Positions 32,860 to 40,835 of a stretch of 64,000 bases of DNA are shown piece after piece. Position numbers and translations under genes: made by a program. This stretch comes from Protaetiibacter intestinalis (GTDB taxonomy: Bacteria; Actinomycetota; Actinomycetes; Actinomycetales; Microbacteriaceae): positions 434,001 to 498,000 of the forward strand of contig NZ_CP032630.1 of assembly GCF_003627075.1 (NCBI RefSeq). Reading direction: 5' to 3'. Each line of letters starts with the position of its first letter. Position 1 is the stretch's first letter. The notes beneath the pieces were generated by a model. That model searched no databases and was not told the origin of the DNA. It worked only from the letters and a program-made list of their open reading frames with translations.

Positions 32860-33238
32860 GGAGCTACTTCCGGTTCGGGGCATTTTGCCCGTCGAGTTGT
32901 TGTCAACGGGATATATGCCGCCAAGCTCGAACCGGTTGCGACTTCGGTACGGCAACCACTCCATACCGCCACGGGAGCATCCGGCAATGCGCGAGAGCAT
33001 CCCGGCGCTGCCTTCGAGCAACACGCTACCCGGGAGATTCGGTTGGCAGCCGTGTCAACAGACGCCCCTTCACCGGACTCTTCACCGGACCAGTCTGTTG
33101 GGACGGTTCAGTCCCCATGAACCCTGGAAGGACGAGAGCGACCTCACTGTCCCGGGTAGGGAACCTCCGGTGGACACCCTGGATGAGCCCCCGGCGGCCT
33201 TCTGCGAGTACCGTTTGGCCAAGGAAGGACGGGAACAG
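32860..33238. other. 379-bp divergent gap
   Basis: It lies between the DUF3846-like start and the PIN-like start. The frame of the PIN-like gene stays open leftward to 32729, but the upstream translation is Arg/Ser-rich and not protein-like, so I treat it as non-coding with promoters for both sides. Confidence 0.4.
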
Positions 33239-34300
33239 ATGGGCACCGCTGCTTCAGTCCTCCCAGCACCGCGAACGCACAATGCCGCGCCCGTGCTGCA
33301 CCTCGACACCTCGGTGTGGGTGGCTCTCTCGCGTGCTCGGCTTCACGCCGACGATCCATTCCGCGAGCTTTGGGGCCACCTGCTTGAGGCCACCGAATCC
33401 GGGCGAGTCCAAGTCGCGTTGTCGAACATGAACTACCTCGAGGTATGGAACCGGCGTGCAAGAGCATCAAGAGATGACCTCGGACTAACGATCGCGATGC
33501 TGTCCGGGTACGTCTCGTTGCGCGACATAGATCAACTCACCGGAGCGGAGGTCTCACTCGCGATCGACGCTCGGCGAGAAGGCGGCTTGGAACAGCAGCC
33601 GAAGCGACTGCCGCGATCCTGGGTTCTGGGCACAGGAGTCCGCCACGCGTTCAACTCTGAAATGGGGAGATACCGTTTCGTCGAAACCCTCGAATCGAAC
33701 GCCGAACCGGAAGGCCCACCGGTAGAGCCGCCTCCGGAGCTTGTCAGCTTCTTCTCGCTCCTCGAACCACGCAACTTCGAGTGGATTCAGTTGGTCGGAT
33801 CGGATGACGGCCACAACTTCGCGGGCGTCGACTTCCGCCCCACTCACCGCCATGGAGACGAGTGGGTCGATCAGCAGGAAGCACTCCGTCGATTCGTGCA
33901 ACGCGTGGCAAGCGACGACTCACTGCTGTACCGAGCAATCATCCTTCAGCGACTCGAAGCAATCCGACCGTCACTGATCGAACTCACGTCGCTCGACGAG
34001 TTCGTCAATCTGGTGCCGTCCCCCGCCGCAGGTGTGTCCCTGATCGGAAAGGTCCCCATTGAGCACGTCGTTGCCGAGCTCCTCTTTCAAGCACTTCGCA
34101 ACCCGGCGTACAGCTTTCGGCAACACGACCAGGCAGATATCTACGACCTGGCCCACTCGATCCCCTATTGCGACGTCGTCGCCGCCGACAAGCACTGGGC
34201 TCATCTCGCCACCGCCGGCCATCTCGACAGCGAGTACAGAACAACCGTCCTGAGCGGGATCGGAGGTCTGGCCAAGTGGGCTGATTCGGCACTCCACTGA
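33239..34300 (+). CDS. PIN-like domain protein
   Basis: 353 aa from ATG 33239, with AAGGAAGGACGGGA upstream. The N-terminal LHLDTSVWVALSRAR motif supplies the first PIN Asp. NMNYLEVWNRR supplies a Glu, and near the C-terminus DLAHSIPYCDVVAADKHWAHLA supplies the second Asp pair. The ~200-residue insertion between them makes it longer than a VapC-type PIN (~130 aa). There is no adjacent antitoxin-like gene. Probable nuclease of the accessory island; target unknown. Confidence 0.65.
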   Translation: MGTAASVLPAPRTHNAAPVLHLDTSVWVALSRARLHADDPFRELWGHLLEATESGRVQVALSNMNYLEVWNRRARASRDDLGLTIAMLSGYVSLRDIDQLTGAEVSLAIDARREGGLEQQPKRLPRSWVLGTGVRHAFNSEMGRYRFVETLESNAEPEGPPVEPPPELVSFFSLLEPRNFEWIQLVGSDDGHNFAGVDFRPTHRHGDEWVDQQEALRRFVQRVASDDSLLYRAIILQRLEAIRPSLIELTSLDEFVNLVPSPAAGVSLIGKVPIEHVVAELLFQALRNPAYSFRQHDQADIYDLAHSIPYCDVVAADKHWAHLATAGHLDSEYRTTVLSGIGGLAKWADSALH

Positions 34301-34715
34301 CCAGCTCCTGGGCAGTTCCTTCTCATTGTTCGATCGCGAGCTGTTCTTCCCCGACACGTTGTAATCGGCTGAGGTGAGCGAAGACCTCCGGGAACGATGT
34401 GGGTAACCGCACTCAGATCGTTTCCACGGCGGTCTTCGTGCCTCACGCTAACGCGCCATTCACTCCGGAGGGCAGGGCTCGCCTTGACCTCCTCATCGTC
34501 GGTTAAGGTCTGTTCGCCGCACCTCATGGCGCTCGGGGACGGGACTGCTGAAGGTGGAGGGCCGCTGCCTTGCAGGAAAACCTGCAACGCGCGCCGCAGG
34601 TTTTCCTGCAACGCAGCCCTTGCGCGCGGCCGTCTTGCGTGAGGACTCCGGGTGCTTTTCTCCAGCGAACGAAGGATCTCTGTCTGAAGGTGTGAGGATG
34701 CGCGGCGTGTCTGCC
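34301..34715. other. 415-bp convergent gap with paired palindromes
   Basis: It separates two convergent genes. It contains the palindrome pair described at 34570-34611 and nothing I accept as a gene; short frames here are Arg/Ser-rich and look like shadows. Confidence 0.5.
34570..34611. terminator. Nested inverted repeat: two GCAGG-N4-CCTGC palindromes
   Basis: TTGCAGGAAAACCTGC (34570-34585) and GCAGGTTTTCCTGCAA (34596-34611) are perfect inverse copies with a 10-nt loop, and each half is itself a palindrome. This can be a bidirectional terminator between convergent genes or a double operator. The pattern occurs nowhere else in the window. Confidence 0.5.
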
Positions 34716-35282
34716 CTACGCGGCGCACGCCATTTGGCGTGCAGCGTCGAGGAGGATGAGGACGAGCTTTGCGCGACGCGGGTCGAGACGACCGGCACGG
34801 CAATCCTCGAACGCGCGCCCGAACCAGCGCGCGTAAGCGAACTCGACCGGGTCGGCAGAGTTGAGCTGCGGCAGACGCCGCGCAGTGAGCATCCACGACT
34901 CGAGCTCCACAGCAGTAACCAGCCACCGCGCGTCATGCACGCTCGAGACGAACGCCGGACTCTGCTTCAACCGCTGCTTCTGGAAGGCGTTGAGGTCAGC
35001 GGAACGCTGCGCGTAGAGCCAGTTCGCGACTGAACGCTCACCCGCGTCCGCGCTCCTACGGCTTGGGAACCGGCGATTCTCGGCAACGAACGACTCGGCA
35101 CGGTGAAGTGCCTCCACCCAGGCGACCGCGCTGCGCTTCACGGGAGCCGGGTACGCGTGAGGGAACAGGATCGAGCGCTCCGCACGCTTCGTGCGACGAC
35201 CCTCGAGATCGAGCTCGATACCCGCCTCCTTCACCGCGGTCAGCGCTGCGTCCCAGAAACGGACAAAGGCGTCGTGGTTCAT
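34716..35282 (-). CDS. Helicase-associated (HA) domain-like small protein 1
   Basis: 188 aa from ATG 35282 with GGAG upstream; a longer frame reaches 35339. The stretch FVAENRRFPSRRSADAGERSVANWLYAQRSADLNAFQKQRL has the W-L-x-x-Q-R and x-R-F-P-x-x spacing of helicase-associated (HA) repeats, here without any helicase. The C-terminal half is helical and Arg/Ala-rich. A paralogue lies at 36819-37340, with the phosphoesterase between them. DNA or RNA binding is a guess from the domain. Confidence 0.5.
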   Translation of the reverse strand: MNHDAFVRFWDAALTAVKEAGIELDLEGRRTKRAERSILFPHAYPAPVKRSAVAWVEALHRAESFVAENRRFPSRRSADAGERSVANWLYAQRSADLNAFQKQRLKQSPAFVSSVHDARWLVTAVELESWMLTARRLPQLNSADPVEFAYARWFGRAFEDCRAGRLDPRRAKLVLILLDAARQMACAA

Positions 35283-35582
35283 GTGTGATGCTCCGAATCT
35301 CGGGCCGGGATGGCCCGTCGGAGCATCTGTGCGCGGCACTGTGCGGCATCTGCACGGTCACGAGATTTCGTCGTTGCTGACGAGAGATACCGGATAGATG
35401 GCCAGCCCACCCCCGACGCTTTGACGCCCACACCGCACCGTCTCGGCCGCCACGCCCAGCCTCGCGTTGGATCGGCTTGCGGCACCGATGAACCTCGGCT
35501 CATCTGCCACAGGTCGATCGGTCGATTCAGGCGCCCCATTTGGCCGCGACCCCGCGAATCGATGACTCCTTACCCGCGGGGA
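35283..35582. other. 300-bp gap
   Basis: It lies between the HA-like gene 1 start and the phosphoesterase stop and carries the promoter of the HA-like gene. No hairpin or ORF of note. Confidence 0.4.
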
Positions 35583-36587
35583 TTACTCCTCGTCGCCATC
35601 CAGTGCCTGGCTTCGCTCGAGGATTCCGGACCACACCGGTAGGTGTCCGCTGCGGAGTTGGCGGAGTTGTCGAGTCGTCACGCCGAGGCGCGCAGCGATG
35701 TCTCGTTCCGAAGCTCGTCCCCGAAGCACCTCTCGCAGCACTCGGGTGCGCTTGCGCGCCACGGGCGGGTCGAGGAGCACGACGTCCCGCAGCTGCTGGG
35801 TACCCAGGTTGAGCACCGCAACACTTCCGGACTGCGTCTCCGCGGCAAGGACCTCGCTTCGAACCGTCACCGCGCGCCCCTCGGCGTCGTGGATCTCGGT
35901 CGTGGTGCTGACGCGCTGGTGGTAGTGGCCAGAGAGGATGAGGCCGCGGTCGGACATCGCCTCAGCTGCAGCGTTCTGGAAGCGGTCCTGAATGCGGGTG
36001 GCGTAGGCGATCCCAGAGTCGGAGAACGCCCCGCTGGTGAGAGTAGCGGTGAGTGCTGCCGAGCGCGGCGCGTCATGGGCGAGGAGGATGTCGACCGGCC
36101 CGCCCTGGGCGAAGGCGTGCAGCGTGTCGTCGTCGGGGGCTTCTTCCGGCCACCAGCTTCGACCCGGAGTGCGGATGCTCCGGTCGGGACTGCCAGCGCC
36201 GCCGAGCACCGCGATCGCAACCCCAGCCGGCGTGGTCATTCGGTATCCGTGCGGAAAGTAGAAGATCCGTGGACTGAGCCAAATGCGACCCACAGCATCG
36301 GACTCGCGATGGGCCAAAACGCCGTAACCCTCATGGTTCCCCAGAACGCAGCCCAACTGGTCGATGCCGAGCATCTCGAGAAGGGAGTCAATTCGGGCGA
36401 TCTTCGCCCGCTCCGACGGATGCCCACTCCAAACGAGCCCTGCGTCGCCAAGCTGCCAGACGCGACGAATGCCAGGCTGGGCTTCGGTGAGAGCAACGAG
36501 CGCCGAAAGGATGAAGTCAAGGTTCCCGTGGGCATCACCGAGCAGCCCCACCGAACCATCGGCGACAACCTCCGGCTCATGGCTCAT
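35583..36587 (-). CDS. Metallophosphoesterase with C-terminal HTH-like tail
   Basis: 334 aa from ATG 36587 (MSHEPE), because GGAAGGAGC lies just upstream; 36638 is the longest start. Calcineurin-like core: GDAHGN near residue 16, GDAG, GNHEG, AHDAPRSAA and SGHYH supply the two-metal ligands. The last 60 residues (REVLRGRASERDIAARLGVTTRQLRQLRSGHLP) look like an added HTH. Substrate unknown (phosphodiester or nucleotide). It lies between the two HA-like genes on the same strand, probably one unit. Confidence 0.85.
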   Translation of the reverse strand: MSHEPEVVADGSVGLLGDAHGNLDFILSALVALTEAQPGIRRVWQLGDAGLVWSGHPSERAKIARIDSLLEMLGIDQLGCVLGNHEGYGVLAHRESDAVGRIWLSPRIFYFPHGYRMTTPAGVAIAVLGGAGSPDRSIRTPGRSWWPEEAPDDDTLHAFAQGGPVDILLAHDAPRSAALTATLTSGAFSDSGIAYATRIQDRFQNAAAEAMSDRGLILSGHYHQRVSTTTEIHDAEGRAVTVRSEVLAAETQSGSVAVLNLGTQQLRDVVLLDPPVARKRTRVLREVLRGRASERDIAARLGVTTRQLRQLRSGHLPVWSGILERSQALDGDEE

Positions 36588-36638
36588 CGAAGCTCCTTCC
36601 GTCGAGGGTGCCTCGGTTGTATCCCGAGCTTCGGACAT

Positions 36639-36818
36639 CGAGAGTGGGATCGAAACCGACGCATCGACGGTTCGCGAGGCAGCCCGGTTGCCGGGCTACT
36701 TTCCTCCGTTGTAGCTCTGCGCCGCGATTCGCGCGGCGAAGTCGGTCGCCCGCTTCATGCGCACGGCCACGACGTCGGCGGTGCCGTCGCTGGCGGTACA
36801 TTGCGGATGTGTGGCGGT
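36639..36818. other. Gap with small hairpin
   Basis: 180 bp. AGCCCGG-TTG-CCGGGCT at 36682-36698 could terminate or attenuate the unit starting at 37340. Confidence 0.35.
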
Positions 36819-37340
36819 TCACTCGGCCCCGGCAAGGGCGCGAGCCAAGAGGGTGCGTTGAAAGTCCGATAGGTCCGCTACACGTTGCCGCCGAAGCCAG
36901 AGACCAAGCCGACGCTCACGGAGTTCGGGAGCATGGTGGCTCGGCCGCCGACCAGCCGCTTCCACGAAGTCCACAACCTCGTAGAGCGACGTATCCCAGC
37001 GGGTAGTTCGCGGCTCGAAAGAGAACGCATGAACGTCCATTAGCCGGTCGCGCTGGTATACGCAGAGAGCGCATTGGTCACGGCGTTGCCGCCTGACCCA
37101 GTGCCCAAGGTGACGCTCGACGGGGTCGTCCGAAAGAGGACTGGGCATGCGGGAGTGAACTCGCACCCAGCTTTCAAACGCCGCGCAGTTGCGAAGCCAT
37201 GCGATGACCCTCGGTGGACCATTGTCTGAGCTCTCAGCTCGGTGAAAGGCCAGACAGCGCTCCTCGTCGAGTGTCCTTTGCCGAGGTTGCTTTCGTTCGA
37301 GTTCTGACCAGCGGAGTGCGCGTCGATCAAGTCCGTTCAC
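36819..37340 (-). CDS. Helicase-associated (HA) domain-like small protein 2
   Basis: 173 aa from GTG 37340; AAGGGA abuts the start, so the true start is uncertain. Two HA-like repeats: ERHLGHWVRRQRRDQCALCVYQRDRL near 90 and ERRLGLWLRRQRVADLSDFQRTLL near 145, both with the L-G-x-W-x-R-R-Q-R core. Homologous in style to 34716-35282. Function unknown. Confidence 0.55.
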   Translation of the reverse strand: MNGLDRRALRWSELERKQPRQRTLDEERCLAFHRAESSDNGPPRVIAWLRNCAAFESWVRVHSRMPSPLSDDPVERHLGHWVRRQRRDQCALCVYQRDRLMDVHAFSFEPRTTRWDTSLYEVVDFVEAAGRRPSHHAPELRERRLGLWLRRQRVADLSDFQRTLLARALAGAE

Positions 37341-37436
37341 TCCCTTCTAGTGCGCGGCACTAGGTGGGACTCTTTCGGCCACATCGATTCGGGCTGCGCG
37401 GAATGCTTCCAATCCGAACGGAACGGAGGAGCTCGT

Positions 37437-37730
37437 ATGGAGCCTGCGGCTGTCGAAACGCAACTGATGATCACGGCGTCGGGATCCGCCTACCTCATCG
37501 ATCTCGCAGAAATGCGCCTCATGCGCGTCCCTCGCCGAGAGTCACAGCTGTCTGTGGATCTGAGGCGCGACGGAGAGTGGCTGAAGGTCTTGCATGTTCG
37601 GCAGATGGAGGTCGGCGGGCCAGCGGTTTTCGTCCTCGAGCCACTGGGGGATCCCGCGATCACCTACGCAACGACACGCGTCACAACCGACGTGGTGTGG
37701 CTGGGTCGCCCCGAGGACTTCCAGGGATGA
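37437..37730 (+). CDS. Small protein of family A (A1)
   Basis: 97 aa from ATG 37437 with GGAGGA six bases upstream, the best ribosome site of this operon. Family pattern: T-A-S-G-S-A-Y-L-I-D-L near the N-terminus, L-H-V-R-Q-M-E-V-G-G-P-A-V-F-V-L-E in the middle, and TTRVTTDVVWL at the end. Predicted all-beta and cytoplasmic. The same pattern recurs in the genes at 38940, 39278 and 39731. Overlaps B1 by ATGA. Resembles an array of immunity-like proteins; function unknown. Confidence 0.75.
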   Translation: MEPAAVETQLMITASGSAYLIDLAEMRLMRVPRRESQLSVDLRRDGEWLKVLHVRQMEVGGPAVFVLEPLGDPAITYATTRVTTDVVWLGRPEDFQG

Positions 37731-38188
37731 GCCTGCTGTTAGCTGGGCCGGAGCTTGATCTGCGCCTGGACCTGGCACTCTTTCCCGCACGCGCGCTGCA
37801 TTGGATCACGCCACAAGACGAGGGGGGTGTGCGCAACGTCGAGCATCTACGCGAGTTGATCGGACTGATCGGGTCGGACCAGGGGCGCGAATGGTTGGTC
37901 GTGGACTCCGACCTCGGGATCTATGCCCAATCATGCGGCAACCAGCGTGGCCTCGCCGTCGAGATCGGATTCGACGACCACCCGCACCTGGTAGCGCCAC
38001 TTGCGGCGCGCAGCTGGCCTCGCGTCGATGTCGGCGTGGGTGCGTGGCAGTACTTGGCGCATCCGACCGAGCTGCACACCCCAAGTGCAACCTTCGGCCT
38101 TTTCGCCGACTGGCTTTACGACCGCGTGTTCTCGCCCGGATTCGAACTGCGAAGCATCGAGGACCGCGACTGCAGGTGGCTCTGGTGA
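37727..38188 (+). CDS. Protein of family B (B1)
   Basis: 153 aa, ATGA overlap with A1. Core IYAQSCGNQRGLAVEIGFDDH followed by an F-A-D-W-L-Y-D-R-V-F segment and F-E-L-R-S at the end. B2 (40012) and B3 (50767) share Q-S-C-G-N-x2-x-G-L-A-V-E-x-G and the same layout. No signal peptide or TM. Unknown function; possibly an immunity-type or sensor protein given its partner A genes and HNH neighbour. Confidence 0.72.
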   Translation: MSLLLAGPELDLRLDLALFPARALHWITPQDEGGVRNVEHLRELIGLIGSDQGREWLVVDSDLGIYAQSCGNQRGLAVEIGFDDHPHLVAPLAARSWPRVDVGVGAWQYLAHPTELHTPSATFGLFADWLYDRVFSPGFELRSIEDRDCRWLW

Positions 38189-38247
38189 ACCAACAACCTC
38201 ACTCGCGTCCGGCCGAGTCGAAGAACAACACCACGGAGGAGAAGCAA

Positions 38248-38943
38248 GTGAAAACTGCGAAGAGTCGCCTCGGCCCCGTCGAGAAGGCCATCCAGGCTCG
38301 CGACGCCCAGGCTGTCCTGAGTGCGCTGTCTACGCGTGCGCAGCGCGAGCCGAGCACCGGCTGCCTGCGCTGGACCGGCAATCGGCGCCCGAACGGGTAT
38401 GGCATGACCGGGCGCGGAACCACCAACCGGTTGGTCCATCGCACGGTCGCGTGGGCGGTGGCGGGGTTCCCAGGTGAGATGCGCGATTTCCCGCCTGTCC
38501 ACCACTTGTGTGGGACCCGCGATTGCCTCGAGCCGACGCATGTCCGGCCTGCCACTGCGCTCATCAACGTGCTCGAGGCGTCAGTGCGGAACGCAGTCTT
38601 TCGTCGAGTACGCACCCTCGAAGACGCTTTGCGATCGCTGCAGCCGGATCACCCCGCACTGACGTTCCCCCCTCTCGCCGAAGCGCCTGAGCCCCTCCTC
38701 CGGGCGGGGCGGGTCTTCGAGACACCCCGGGAGCGTTTGAAGCGCAAGGAGGCGAGGGATGCCTTGGCCTCGAGGCGTCGAGAGAACGCGACCGCCAGAT
38801 TCCGGCAGGTCATCGAAGTGCAGCAGCTGACTGCAACCGGCACCAGCGAGCGCGACGCTCTCGTGCGGGTGGGGCTTGGGCGAAGGGTTTACCAGCACTG
38901 GGCAAACGAGTTGAAGGTCTGGCTCGAGGAGGACTCGAAGTGA
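38248..38943 (+). CDS. HNH endonuclease-like protein in the A/B operon
   Basis: 231 aa from GTG 38248 with GGAGGA seven bases upstream. A GTG at 38185 overlapping the B1 stop (GTGA) gives 252 aa and would fit the coupling seen elsewhere in the operon. HNH_3-like core: TGCLRWTGNRRPNGYGM, LVHRTVAWAVAG and PVHHLCGTRDCLEPTHV. C-terminal helical part with a homeodomain-like TSERDALVRVGLGRRVYQHW that may bind DNA. It could be a homing-type nuclease or a toxin module. Confidence 0.8.
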   Translation: MKTAKSRLGPVEKAIQARDAQAVLSALSTRAQREPSTGCLRWTGNRRPNGYGMTGRGTTNRLVHRTVAWAVAGFPGEMRDFPPVHHLCGTRDCLEPTHVRPATALINVLEASVRNAVFRRVRTLEDALRSLQPDHPALTFPPLAEAPEPLLRAGRVFETPRERLKRKEARDALASRRRENATARFRQVIEVQQLTATGTSERDALVRVGLGRRVYQHWANELKVWLEEDSK

Positions 38944-39281
38944 CCGATTCACATATCTCTGGCGAGTTGCCGGGCCCGAATCCGGCTGGCGGCCCGATGG
39001 AGGTCGCCGAGCTCACGTTCGCGGACACAGGCGTGTGGCTCGTGCACACGGCCCACTCCATCCACCGGATCGACCTCGACTCGATGACGGCGCAGCGAAT
39101 GCCCGGGAAGGACGCGAACCCGTACAAGTTCGAAGTCGAGGTGCTGCGGCTCCGCAGTATCACCAACTGCATCGTCGGCGGTCCCGCCTACTTCACCTAC
39201 GAGGCGGACGACGACTCGGTCGACTTCCGGTGGGCGGTCACGACGCCGATCGTCCGCATCGTTCGGGAGGTGGCCGAGTGA
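38940..39281 (+). CDS. Small protein of family A (A2)
   Basis: 113 aa from GTG 38940, overlapping the HNH stop. A Gly/Pro-rich N-terminus is added before the family core: TGVWLVHTAHSIHRIDLDSMTAQRMP, then VLRLRSITNCIVGGPAYFTYE and TTPIVRI. It diverges most from A3 and A4 in the C-terminal third. Confidence 0.72.
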   Translation: MTDSHISGELPGPNPAGGPMEVAELTFADTGVWLVHTAHSIHRIDLDSMTAQRMPGKDANPYKFEVEVLRLRSITNCIVGGPAYFTYEADDDSVDFRWAVTTPIVRIVREVAE

Positions 39282-39586
39282 CGCGCAACCAACCCCAAGT
39301 CGTGACCGAACTCAAGGACTCGGCCATCGGGTCCTGGAAGGTCACGACGGAGCACTCCATCTACCTGCTCGACCTGACGAACCGGACGGGCGTGAGGCTG
39401 CCCGAGTCGCCGGAGGCGAGTGAGCTCCGCCGGGATGAGGGGGAGTTCGAGCTGCTCCGGATCTCCCGGTGCGAGGTGGGCTCGCCGATGATCCTCTGGA
39501 TCGAGCTGTCGGTGCCAGAGGTCTTCGCGACGACGCGCCAGACGACCAATGTCGTCTTGATCGAGCGACTCTCCGATGAGCGGTGA
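39278..39586 (+). CDS. Small protein of family A (A3)
   Basis: 102 aa from GTG 39278, GTGA overlap with A2. Core GSWKVTTEHSIYLLDLTNRTGVRLP, LLRISRCEVGSPMILWIEL and TTNVVLIERL. Most similar to A4. No signal peptide. Confidence 0.75.
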   Translation: MTRNQPQVVTELKDSAIGSWKVTTEHSIYLLDLTNRTGVRLPESPEASELRRDEGEFELLRISRCEVGSPMILWIELSVPEVFATTRQTTNVVLIERLSDER

Positions 39587-39734
39587 GGCGTCCAGCGGCG
39601 AGGACGGGCGCCCCGTCCGCGAGCTGTCTCCAAGTCGAGACCGGCGTGTATGGCCGGTCATGGCACCACCATCGCCGGCGCCGGCCGAGCGGCCCGAACT
39701 GATCGACAGGTGGGGTCGGCGGGTGGCGGCATGA
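39576..39734 (+). CDS. 52-codon ORF in the A/B operon
   Basis: 52 aa from ATG 39576, overlapping the A3 3' end by 11 bp and ending in ATGA with A4. Charged and Pro-rich, with no family motif; the end reads AERPELIDRWGRRVAA. The exact overlaps on both sides support a real translated, coupled ORF, but the composition is poor evidence of function. It may only serve to couple A3 and A4. Confidence 0.4.
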   Translation: MSGEASSGEDGRPVRELSPSRDRRVWPVMAPPSPAPAERPELIDRWGRRVAA

Positions 39735-40015
39735 CCACGACCGTCAGCGCGCTGGACGCATCGATGGACGGTGCGTGGACGGTGCTCACCCAGGAAGCCG
39801 CCTATCTGCTGGACCTGGATGCCCGCACCGGCACCCGGATCACGCACAGCGCTGAGGCAGGCGAAGCGGAGGCGTTCACCATCGTCCGGCTCGACCGCTG
39901 CCAGATCGCAGCGCCGATGGTCCTCGCCCTCGAACTGCAGGCTCCCGTGAGTCGTCGGATCAAACTGATCACGACCGACGTCGTGTCCATCCGCCCGATG
40001 GGCGTAGTCGAATGA
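39731..40015 (+). CDS. Small protein of family A (A4)
   Basis: 94 aa, ATGA overlaps on both sides. Core GAWTVLTQEAAYLLDLDARTGTRITH, IVRLDRCQIAAPMVLALEL and TTDVVSIRPM. The best-preserved copy of the family. Confidence 0.75.
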   Translation: MTTTVSALDASMDGAWTVLTQEAAYLLDLDARTGTRITHSAEAGEAEAFTIVRLDRCQIAAPMVLALELQAPVSRRIKLITTDVVSIRPMGVVE

Positions 40016-40551
40016 CATGGACACCGCCTCTTGGACGCGTCCACTTGCCGGGTGCTCACGACGTCCGCGCGTTGGCCGCTCCGACGGTCGACTTCCACAG
40101 CGAAGAACTGGCCCAACTTGCTCCGATCGAGGCCGTGGATGAGCCCGACCTCCGCTGGAACAACTCGGGGAGCGACCAAGGCTTCGTCTTCGACCAGCAC
40201 CACCTGTGGCGACTGCTGGCAAGCATCGGCACCTCCTGGGAATGGTCGTGGGTGTCGATAACGAACCTTGAGACCGGCGCCTTCGGGCAGAGCTGCGGCA
40301 ACGTGGCCTCCGGCTTGGCAGTCGAGGTCGGGCCCACGTTCTCCACTGTCTCGCTCGCGGTCCCCACTGGCGCCTCGCGAACACCTCAAGAGGACATCGG
40401 GCGATTCGGGTTCGCTTTCAAAGCGAGCCCGGACGAGCTCCACAGCGTCGCAATCGCAGTGCAGATCATCCACCGCTGGGTCACCCTAGAGACGTTGCCG
40501 GAGGGGCTGGTGCTGCGCCCCTCGTTCTCCCGCACGAAATCGCGAACTTGA
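40012..40551 (+). CDS. Protein of family B (B2)
   Basis: 179 aa, ATGA overlap with A4. GRVHLPGAHDVRAL at the start, WRLLASIGTSWEWSWVSI, GQSCGNVASGLAVEVGP and the ending RPSFSRTKS. Bases 40026-40409 recur without a change at 50883-51266, and the 3' end then diverges. It is the last gene of the operon, followed by a 284-bp gap. Confidence 0.75.
   Translation: MTWTPPLGRVHLPGAHDVRALAAPTVDFHSEELAQLAPIEAVDEPDLRWNNSGSDQGFVFDQHHLWRLLASIGTSWEWSWVSITNLETGAFGQSCGNVASGLAVEVGPTFSTVSLAVPTGASRTPQEDIGRFGFAFKASPDELHSVAIAVQIIHRWVTLETLPEGLVLRPSFSRTKSRT
40026..40409 (+). repeat. 384-bp exact duplication, copy 1
   Basis: Identical to 50883-51266 by direct comparison. It covers codons ~5-133 of B2. Outside this block the similarity drops at once upstream and to partial identity downstream. 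Confidence 0.9.
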
Positions 40552-40835
40552 GCCACACGGAACGAGGATCCGGTCGCCGACCTGATGTCACGGCGCCGAC
40601 GCACGGCGAGTAGCGGCCCGTCGGTCGCTCACCCCTCCCTGAGGACCCGAATGAGACTTCGCGCATCGTATGGGCCGGTGTACCTCATCCCGTTGAGCTC
40701 GGTTGTGGGCGCCGCGATTATCTCGCCGCTCCTTGACACCAAGGTGCTATAACCCCGCGCCCCGGCTACTGCCACGATCGCAAGTAGTGCTCGATGGGGT
40801 AATGCCACGCAGGAAGTCAGGGCTCGGCGCACCTC
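40552..40835. other. 284-bp gap before the large secreted protein
   Basis: No convincing ORF and no clear promoter box with acceptable spacing. Confidence 0.35.

Noticed and set aside
34397..34936. Frames across the palindrome pair and opposite the HA-like gene
   Set aside because: Composition and overlap with the better-supported minus-strand gene make them shadows.
40629..40829. Minus-strand short frame ending in GEIIAAPTTELNGMRYTGPYDARSLIRVL
   Set aside because: Locally protein-like, but no ribosome site, no family and Arg-rich upstream part; not enough to call a gene.
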